Origin: an uncultured Porphyromonadaceae bacterium
GTDB lineage: Bacteria; Bacteroidota; Bacteroidia; Bacteroidales; Muribaculaceae
Reading direction: 5' to 3'
DNA: 64,000 nucleotides
Assembly: GCA_947175605.1 (NCBI GenBank)
Contig: CAMWNH010000001.1
Coordinates: 62,001 to 126,000 of the forward strand
Shown here: piece by piece, positions 58,464 to 64,000 of the stretch
Layout of the letters: each line of letters begins with the position of its first letter
Position numbering within the stretch: position 1 is the first letter of the stretch
The notes under the pieces: generated by a model
Told to the model about the DNA's origin: nothing
Seen by the model: the letters and a program-made list of their open reading frames with translations, nothing else
Database searches by the model: none
Made by a program: the position numbers and the translations under genes

Positions 58464-59912
58464 ATGAAACGATTTCTATCCATTGCCTTCGCGTCGGCTG
58501 CCCTTTGTGCAGGCGCCCAGGAGGCTCCCATGTTGAAGATATATTCCGGAGCGCCGGACACGATCCGCTCGGCGGAAACGACTTTGGTGTGCGTCACCCA
58601 GCCGGGTGCGCGTGCGAGCATTGCCGACGAGGCCGTGCATGTTTACCGCACAGGGTCGTTCGGCAGCAAAGTGGCGCTCCGGCCGGGGCTGAACCGCGTG
58701 AGCGTGGATGTCGAGAAGGACGGCAAGAGCACCAAGCGGGTGCTCGAGATATACCGCGATACGGTGGCAGCACCGAAGCGTGTGGCTAAAGAGACGCCGG
58801 AGACGAGATTCGTGGAGGGGCGCTGGGTGGAGACCCTTCCCGGGGCTTACCTGCAATACGGCAACGGCGATGACCGGCTCGGAGGCTCGAAGATGGGCTT
58901 TATTGACGAGGGGATAGTGCTCAAGGCCGTGGGCGAGAAGGGGAGTCTGTATTGCGTTCAGCTCGGCGATAACCGCCGTGCGTATCTGCCCAAGGAGTAT
59001 GCCTCCGACGCCGTGGCGCCTGCCGTGGCCGGGGCTGTGAATACGGGCAGCTGGAGTGTGGCTGATGCGGGCGATGTGGATCGCGTGACTATTTCGCTGC
59101 CTCGCCGTCTGGCATACAGCTACGCCACGGAGCTCGACCCTTCGACCATTACGGTGGATGTGTATGGCGCTACGGACAATAGCAACTGGATAACGCAGCG
59201 AACGGCAACGTTGGGCATAATCGATTATGTGGATTTCCGTCAGGTGGATTCGGATGTCTACCGCGTGATTCTGCGTCTGAAGCCAGGTGTGCAGTGGGGT
59301 TTCCATGTGGGCTATCAGGGCACGAGTCTGACGATTGACGTACGCCACCGTCCGGTCTCGCTCGCTCTGAAAAATCTCACCATTGGTCTGGATGCAGGTC
59401 ATGGCGGTCCGTACCCCGGGGCCTACTCGCCCTCGGGCCTGAAGGAGAAGGAAGTGAATCTCGATATCGTTCAGCACATCAGAGAGATTCTCGAGGCCAA
59501 GGGCGCGAAGGTGGTGATGACGCGCACGGGAGATACCGGTCCGTCGATGGCCGAGCGCAAGCGCATCTGGCGTGAGGCGAAGGTGGATATGGCCGTGTCC
59601 GTGCATAATAACTCGGGCGGCGGTGCGCTCTCATCGCCCGGAACAGCCGTGCTCTACAAGCATCTCTTCTGTCGTCCTATGGCGCAGGCTGTCACGGCGC
59701 GCTTGCTTGAGACGGGGCTGCCGCTGTTCGGTATCGTGCAGAATTTCAACTTCTCGCTGAACGGGCCGACGGAGTTTCCGGAGGTGCTTGTCGAGGGTAT
59801 GTTTATGAGCTCGCTCGTGGAAGAGGAGAAGCTCGCTGATCCCGCGTTCCGGCGTCTGGTGGCGCAGAAGATCGTTGCCGGAATTGAAGATTATCTGAAG
59901 TCTGCCCGCTGA
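58464..59912 (+). CDS. N-acetylmuramoyl-L-alanine amidase (Amidase_3)
   Basis: 482-residue exported cell-wall hydrolase. Signal peptide about 1-18 (FASAALCAGAQ); residues about 20-300 form beta-rich domains of an AMIN/SH3-like sort (RRLAYSYATELDPSTI, VYRVILRLKPG); the C-terminal Amidase_3 catalytic domain starts LTIGLDAGHGGPYPGAYSP with the zinc His, followed by the Glu in LKEKEVNLDIV, the second His in AVSVHNNSGG and the catalytic Glu in PEVLVEGMFMSS. It cleaves the amide between MurNAc and the stem peptide, in cell separation or remodelling. ATG 58464 is chosen because it gives the signal peptide and follows the promoter. Confidence 0.9.
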   Translation: MKRFLSIAFASAALCAGAQEAPMLKIYSGAPDTIRSAETTLVCVTQPGARASIADEAVHVYRTGSFGSKVALRPGLNRVSVDVEKDGKSTKRVLEIYRDTVAAPKRVAKETPETRFVEGRWVETLPGAYLQYGNGDDRLGGSKMGFIDEGIVLKAVGEKGSLYCVQLGDNRRAYLPKEYASDAVAPAVAGAVNTGSWSVADAGDVDRVTISLPRRLAYSYATELDPSTITVDVYGATDNSNWITQRTATLGIIDYVDFRQVDSDVYRVILRLKPGVQWGFHVGYQGTSLTIDVRHRPVSLALKNLTIGLDAGHGGPYPGAYSPSGLKEKEVNLDIVQHIREILEAKGAKVVMTRTGDTGPSMAERKRIWREAKVDMAVSVHNNSGGGALSSPGTAVLYKHLFCRPMAQAVTARLLETGLPLFGIVQNFNFSLNGPTEFPEVLVEGMFMSSLVEEEKLADPAFRRLVAQKIVAGIEDYLKSAR

Positions 59913-59923
59913 AAGAAGGACTT

Positions 59924-61264
59924 ATGAGAAAGATATTTGCAGTAGTATTAGCATGCTTCGCGGCCATTGCTGCTTTCGGGTCCGGTGGTATCCGCGGCGT
60001 ATGGAAGGGCACGCTCATGGGGCGAATTCCGGTAGTGTTCAATGTCGTCAACGATAGCACGGCCACGATGTCCTCGCCTGCGCAGGGAGTGTCGGAGATT
60101 CCATGCGATTATGCACGGGTGAATGCTGCGGGCGACAGTCTTGAGGTGTATATAAAACGTCTGCAGTTGAGTTTCCGAGGGGCCTATAAGCCGGCGAAGG
60201 ATGAGATTGGCGGGGTGTTCATGCAGGGTGTGATGATGCCTCTGACGCTGGTGCGCGGCAAGGAATCGGATATGTATCCGGAGCGTCCGCAGACGCCGGT
60301 CGGGCCCTTCGATTATCGCGAGGAGGAGGTAAGCTTCCGGAACGGCGATGTTACGCTGTGCGGAACACTGACTATGCCGTCGCAGCCGGTGAGCGGCGGT
60401 TTTCCCGCTGTAGTTTTGGCCTCGGGAAGCGGCGCACAGAATCGCGATGAGGAGCTTTTCGGGCACAAGCCTTTTGCTGTGCTGGCTGATAAGCTTACGC
60501 GTTCGGGCGTGGCTGTGCTGCGTTTCGACGACCGCGGTGCGGGCGAAAGCGATGCGCTGAGAGGCGATGAAACGACGATGGATTTTGCCGGCGACGTCAT
60601 GGCCGGTCTGCGCTATCTGCGCGAGCGCCCGGAGGTGGACGATGCGCGTGTGGGTATCCTCGGCCATAGCGAGGGAGGCACGGAAGCGCTGATCAACGCC
60701 GGGCTGTACCCTCGTGAGGTGAATTTCGTGGTCAGCCTTGCAGGTATGGCCGTGAAGGGCGAGGAGCTGATGGTGAAGCAGAATGAGGATATTTGCGAGG
60801 TGTCGGGGACGCCGCTGAAGGATGGAGAAGTGGACATTCTGCGCAGGATGTTCCGCGTGATTGCCGAGAGCAGCGATTCGCTGGAGCTGGCAAATACGCT
60901 AAGGCCGCTTGTGGCCGAACTGCATCCGGCATATACGCCCGAGCAGGTGGAGGCTGACTTGCGAGTGCCCACGATGCCTTGGTATGTCGCTTTCGTGAAG
61001 CTCGATCCGGGGCCTTATCTTTCCAGGATTGAGTGTCCTGTTCTGGCGCTGAACGGCACATGGGATGCGCAGGTGAACTGCGAAATGAATCTCGGTGCAA
61101 TCGAGGCCGCGGTGCCCACGGCGGAAGTGGTGCGGATGGAGAATCTGAACCACATGTTCCAGCGTCCTTCCTCGAGCTCCGAATCGATGAAATACGGCAC
61201 CATCACCCAGACCATCTCCCCCGAAGTCCTCGACCTCATCGCCCGCTGGATCGTGGAGCGATAA
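59924..61264 (+). CDS. Secreted alpha/beta hydrolase
   Basis: 446 residues with a signal peptide (about 1-19). Residues about 20-110 form a small beta domain (GVWKGTLMGRIPVVFNVVND) that precedes the hydrolase in this Bacteroidota family. The alpha/beta-hydrolase core has the oxyanion segment VLASGSGAQNRDEE, RFDDRGAGESD, the nucleophile elbow GHSEGGTEA (Ser about 246), the acid near ALNGTWDAQVN and His in MENLNHMFQ. Probably a periplasmic esterase or acyl-peptidase-like hydrolase. Begins 11 bases after the amidase stop and is likely co-transcribed. Confidence 0.85.
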   Translation: MRKIFAVVLACFAAIAAFGSGGIRGVWKGTLMGRIPVVFNVVNDSTATMSSPAQGVSEIPCDYARVNAAGDSLEVYIKRLQLSFRGAYKPAKDEIGGVFMQGVMMPLTLVRGKESDMYPERPQTPVGPFDYREEEVSFRNGDVTLCGTLTMPSQPVSGGFPAVVLASGSGAQNRDEELFGHKPFAVLADKLTRSGVAVLRFDDRGAGESDALRGDETTMDFAGDVMAGLRYLRERPEVDDARVGILGHSEGGTEALINAGLYPREVNFVVSLAGMAVKGEELMVKQNEDICEVSGTPLKDGEVDILRRMFRVIAESSDSLELANTLRPLVAELHPAYTPEQVEADLRVPTMPWYVAFVKLDPGPYLSRIECPVLALNGTWDAQVNCEMNLGAIEAAVPTAEVVRMENLNHMFQRPSSSSESMKYGTITQTISPEVLDLIARWIVER

Positions 61265-61272
61265 GGCGGAGC

Positions 61273-61321
61273 AAAAAAATCACCGGCCGACGAGACGTTG
61301 AAACGTGCTCGGCGGCCGGTG
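61273..61321. terminator. Terminator between convergent hydrolase genes
   Basis: Arms CACCGGCCG (61281-61289) and CGGCCGGTG (61313-61321) with extra inner ACGT/ACGT pairing; on the minus strand a seven-T run follows, so it is strongest for the gene at 61326. Confidence 0.85.
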
Positions 61322-61325
61322 TCGT

Positions 61326-62180
61326 TTATTCGGAGAGGGTGGATTTGAGCCATTCGGCTACGAGGGTGGGGGTGGATTGTGTGGTTTCGGTGAACATGTG
61401 GTTGTCGGTGGGGATGAGCTGTAGCCGGCTGTTTTTGAGTTTCTCGTGATAGCGCTCGGCGTAAGTGTAGGGCACGACACGGTCTTGCATGCCGTGCACG
61501 ATAAGGGCCGGTCCGTCGTATTGTGCTGCGGTTTCGTAGATGGGAAGCTTGATGGCGCTTTCTATGTAGTTCTTGCCTAACTGCAGGGCCCGACTGCCGG
61601 GAAAGTGGGGGAGCTCGACGTATTCGTCCTGGAAATTCCACGGGTCGTAGAATGCACCCATGGTGTTTCCGCGCAGGGCGTCGTCGCGCAATACTGCGGC
61701 CGGGGCGAGGAGTACTTCGGCTTTAATGGTCGGATATCCTAATTCGCCGGCGGTCATGCTGACAACGACACCTCCCTGTGAATGTCCGACGAGTGCGATG
61801 TCTTTTACCCAGGGCTGCTGTTGTGCCCATGCGATTACGCTTTTGAGGTCGGCAATTTCGTTGAGAACGGTCATGTTCTTGAATTCGCCTTCGCTTCGGC
61901 CGTGGGCATTGAAGTCGAACCTCAGTGTGGCCATGCCTTGACGGACGATGCTTTGGGATATGGAGGAGGGGAAGGCGCCGAGGCCGCTGTCGTTGAAGCC
62001 GTGTGCGATTATGACGAGGGGAAGGGGTTGTGGGGATTCCGAGGGTCTGTCGATCACGGCAAAGAGTTTGCCGACGGATCCTTGCAGGCAGAGGGTATCG
62101 GGCTGCAAGGCGGCCACGGCGGCGTGTGTTGTGAAAATTGATGCGGTAAGCGCGATGATGGCTGAAATCAGTTTTTTCAT
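61326..62180 (-). CDS. Secreted alpha/beta hydrolase, cinnamoyl-esterase-like
   Basis: 284 residues with a signal peptide (about 1-20). Core features: VIIAHGFNDSGLG (oxyanion), TLRFDFNAHGRSEG, nucleophile elbow GHSQGGVVVS (Ser about 140), acid in VHGMQDRVVP and catalytic His in TDNHMFTE. The motif set and size resemble intestinal feruloyl/cinnamoyl esterases that release hydroxycinnamic acids from plant cell-wall xylan. Substrate is inferred from resemblance only; a general short-chain esterase is equally possible. Monocistronic, convergent with the previous hydrolase. Confidence 0.82.
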   Translation of the reverse strand: MKKLISAIIALTASIFTTHAAVAALQPDTLCLQGSVGKLFAVIDRPSESPQPLPLVIIAHGFNDSGLGAFPSSISQSIVRQGMATLRFDFNAHGRSEGEFKNMTVLNEIADLKSVIAWAQQQPWVKDIALVGHSQGGVVVSMTAGELGYPTIKAEVLLAPAAVLRDDALRGNTMGAFYDPWNFQDEYVELPHFPGSRALQLGKNYIESAIKLPIYETAAQYDGPALIVHGMQDRVVPYTYAERYHEKLKNSRLQLIPTDNHMFTETTQSTPTLVAEWLKSTLSE

Positions 62181-62278
62181 GTTGGATTCAGGGTGTATGG
62201 TATGATCATATGTTTTTCATACAACGGCATTCGGAAGAAATTAGTATTCCGGGGTGATGAGAAAAATTTTCTTAATTG

Positions 62279-62310
62279 TTTGGTTTTTAGAAATTAAATG
62301 CGTAACTTTG
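62279..62310 (+). promoter_or_regulatory. Promoter of the str operon
   Basis: TTTG (62279-62282) and TAACTTTG (62303-62310), exactly 20 bp apart; followed by a leader of about 145 nt. Confidence 0.85.
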
Positions 62311-62330
62311 CGGTGAAAAAGTGGGCTCAT

Positions 62331-62379
62331 CGACGGATGGCTATCGCAAGTGTCTGAAAGACAAAGCGATGGGCCGTCG
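62331..62379 (+). promoter_or_regulatory. Candidate ribosomal-protein leader hairpin
   Basis: One extended stem: CGACGG (62331-62336) with CCGTCG (62374-62379), ATCGC (62343-62347) with GCGAT (62366-62370), and TGTCT/AGACA (62351-62355/62359-62363) closing a GAA loop. It occupies the middle of the rpsL leader, where feedback by a ribosomal protein would act. Confidence 0.5.
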
Positions 62380-62457
62380 TTTGGTGGGCGCCTGGATTGA
62401 CGAAAAAATAAAAAGAAATACATTTAATCAACTCAAGTCACAAACAAAAGAACTAAG

Positions 62458-62847
62458 ATGCCTACTATTCAGCAATTAGTAAGAAAAGGACGTGTGGCCC
62501 TCGAGGACAAGAGTAAGTCGCCCGCACTTGATTCGTGCCCTCAGCGTCGCGGCGTCTGCGTGCGTGTGTACACGACTACTCCCAAGAAGCCTAACTCGGC
62601 AATGCGTAAGGTTGCGCGTGTGCGTCTGACCAACGGCAAGGAGGTTAACTCCTACATTCCGGGTGAAGGTCACAATCTTCAGGAGCACTCGATCGTGCTG
62701 GTTCGCGGTGGCCGTGTGAAGGATCTTCCCGGTGTACGCTACCACATCGTACGCGGCACGCTTGACACCGCAGGTGTGAAGGACCGCACTCAGCGTCGCT
62801 CGAAGTATGGAGCGAAGCGTCCCAAGGCCGGTGCAGCCAAGAAGTAA
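62458..62847 (+). CDS. rpsL: 30S ribosomal protein S12
   Basis: 129 residues, standard length. S12 sits at the decoding centre. Conserved segments are all present: [42 protein letters not shown] and [12 protein letters not shown]. Both lysines whose change gives streptomycin resistance in other bacteria (in TPKKPNS and GRVKDL) are wild type. First gene of the str operon, with its own promoter and a long leader. Confidence 0.98.
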   Translation: MPTIQQLVRKGRVALEDKSKSPALDSCPQRRGVCVRVYTTTPKKPNSAMRKVARVRLTNGKEVNSYIPGEGHNLQEHSIVLVRGGRVKDLPGVRYHIVRGTLDTAGVKDRTQRRSKYGAKRPKAGAAKK

Positions 62848-62910
62848 TCCGGGCCGTGTGCCGGCGTGAACCGGCTAAGGCGCGGGTGAAGACGATCACT
62901 GAACGCACCG

Positions 62911-62946
62911 CGAGATTTTAAACAAAAAAATTAAAACTCGTTTTTT
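62911..62946 (+). terminator. AT-rich terminator-like hairpin between rpsL and rpsG
   Basis: CGAG-A-TTTTAA (62911-62920 region) pairs with TTAAAA-CTCG (62931-62940) and is followed by six T residues. It lies within the 213-nt gap of the operon and could act as an attenuator or a partial terminator. Confidence 0.5.
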
Positions 62947-63060
62947 GATTTCTTGCAGCTAACAGACAACGGTTGAGTAAGCTTAGGGACAGAGGTCCGG
63001 GCTGAAGACGAAAAGAAACAGGCAACCAAGCAATCCGAAAACACATTCCGAAAAGAACAA

Positions 63061-63537
63061 ATGAGAAAGGCCAAGCCTAAGAAGCGTGTGATCCTTCCGG
63101 ATCCTGTCTTCGATGACGTGAGAGTGACCAAATTTGTGAACCACCTCATGTATGACGGTAAGAAAAATACCGCTTTTGCAATTTTCTACGACGCCCTTGA
63201 CACGGTCAAGGCAAAGATGCCTAACGAGGAGCTGACGGCTCTCGATATCTGGAAAAAGGCTCTTGAAAACATCACTCCTACCGTAGAGGTAAAGAGCCGC
63301 CGTGTGGGCGGTGCTACCTTCCAGGTTCCGACCGAAATCCGCGCGGATCGCAAGGAGTCGATATCCATGAAAAATCTGATTCTCTATGCCCGCAAGCGTG
63401 GCGGCAAGACTATGGCTGACAAGCTTGCCGCTGAAATCGTTGACGCTTTCAACAATCAGGGCGGCGCTTACAAGCGCAAGGAGGATATGCACAAGATGGC
63501 CGAGGCAAACCGCGCCTTCGCACACTTCCGCTTCTAA
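63061..63537 (+). CDS. rpsG: 30S ribosomal protein S7
   Basis: 158 residues; S7 nucleates assembly of the small-subunit head. Typical blocks: [53 protein letters not shown] and MANKL-type helix ([42 protein letters not shown] seen in pieces). In E. coli S7 represses its operon by binding the gap between the S12 and S7 genes; the equally long gap here would allow the same. fusA starts 42 bases later. Confidence 0.98.
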   Translation: MRKAKPKKRVILPDPVFDDVRVTKFVNHLMYDGKKNTAFAIFYDALDTVKAKMPNEELTALDIWKKALENITPTVEVKSRRVGGATFQVPTEIRADRKESISMKNLILYARKRGGKTMADKLAAEIVDAFNNQGGAYKRKEDMHKMAEANRAFAHFRF

Positions 63538-63579
63538 TATTGATTTTTCAAGGAACATATTTATTTTCCATATACCGTA

Positions 63580-64000
63580 ATGGCAAAAATTGACGAACAT
63601 TTAAAATATACGCGCAACATCGGCATCATGGCTCACATCGATGCCGGCAAGACCACCACGTCGGAGCGCATTCTGTTCTATACCGGTCTGACACACAAGA
63701 TCGGTGAGGTGCATGATGGCGCCGCTACCATGGACTGGATGGAACAGGAGCAGGAGCGCGGCATTACTATTACTTCGGCTGCCACCACCACATTCTGGAA
63801 GTATCTTGACGAGAAGTTCAAGATCAATCTTATCGACACTCCGGGACACGTGGACTTCACGGTGGAGGTGGAGCGTTCGCTCCGCATTCTGGACGGTGCT
63901 GTGGCTACGTTCTGCGCCGTTGGCGGCGTTGAGCCTCAGTCCGAGACCGTATGGCGCCAGGCCGACAAGTACAATGTGCCCCGTATCGGCTATGTGAACA
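63580..64000 (+). CDS. fusA: Elongation factor G (5' part)
   Basis: Translational GTPase that moves tRNAs and mRNA after peptide-bond formation and helps RRF recycle ribosomes. About 140 residues are in the window. ATG 63580 begins [21 protein letters not shown]; the G1 motif [15 protein letters not shown], the switch segment [17 protein letters not shown] and G3 [17 protein letters not shown] are exact EF-G signatures. The gene runs off the right edge, so about 80 percent is missing. Third gene of the str operon. Confidence 0.97.
   Translation, partial: MAKIDEHLKYTRNIGIMAHIDAGKTTTSERILFYTGLTHKIGEVHDGAATMDWMEQEQERGITITSAATTTFWKYLDEKFKINLIDTPGHVDFTVEVERSLRILDGAVATFCAVGGVEPQSETVWRQADKYNVPRIGYVN

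Overview
The window is a dense, high-GC (by eye mid to upper 50s percent) chromosomal segment from a member of the phylum Bacteroidota, order Bacteroidales, most likely a gut Muribaculaceae-like organism; the family is an inference, the phylum is well supported. Supporting signs are the repeated promoter form TTG/TTTG - 19 to 21 bp - TAnnTTTG, the absence of clear Shine-Dalgarno sites, a TPP-riboswitch/TonB receptor/PnuT thiamine locus, lipoproteins with acidic export signals, a PorZ-like protein and a serine protease with a type IX secretion (T9SS) tail, and the gene families present.

Layout. 1-4.9 kb: 3' end of dtd, then dnaX, proB and proA (replication and proline synthesis), followed by tRNA-Pro(CGG) with its own promoter and terminator and a small AT-rich orphan gene. 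5.6-18.3 kb: a secreted carboxypeptidase-regulatory-domain protein, nadA, leuS, rdgB, a PorZ-like propeller protein with an uncharacterised gene and a thioredoxin-like lipoprotein in one unit, yifB/comM and a membrane-anchored TIR protein. 18.5-24.8 kb (minus strand): tRNA-Asp, a secreted CotH-kinase protein, two tandemly duplicated lipoproteins plus a third related one, a beta-barrel protein and a TolB-like propeller. 24.8-28.4 kb: a long non-coding interval with structured RNA candidates, then pnuT and its thiamine TonB receptor under a TPP riboswitch. 28.6-41.5 kb (minus strand): xerD, a DUF4294 protein, nadB, frr, pyrH, pldA, pdxB, a DUF6427-like membrane protein, purD, a THUMP methyltransferase with a repetitive basic tail, and the T9SS-type S8 protease.

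41.7-49.3 kb (plus strand): a marR-dsbA-MBL redox unit, a Zn/Cd-type P-ATPase, a Fur-family regulator and a CopA copper ATPase with a fused CopZ-like domain, then a higBA toxin-antitoxin pair. 49.3-56.3 kb: polA (proofreading site degenerate), recQ, a GNAT acetyltransferase and a frameshifted AlbA_2/Schlafen-type regulator. 56.4-64 kb: rpsA, a secreted N-acetylmuramoyl-L-alanine amidase, two alpha/beta hydrolases, and the str operon rpsL-rpsG-fusA running off the end.

Most of the segment is ordinary core chromosome. Accessory-looking patches are the small gene behind tRNA-Pro, the lipoprotein cluster, higBA, the decaying AlbA_2 gene and possibly the TIR gene. The most interesting unexplained DNA is the 24.8-25.1 kb interval: on the minus strand it has a good promoter, two nested long-range helices and a T-run terminator whose arm is mutually exclusive with those helices.
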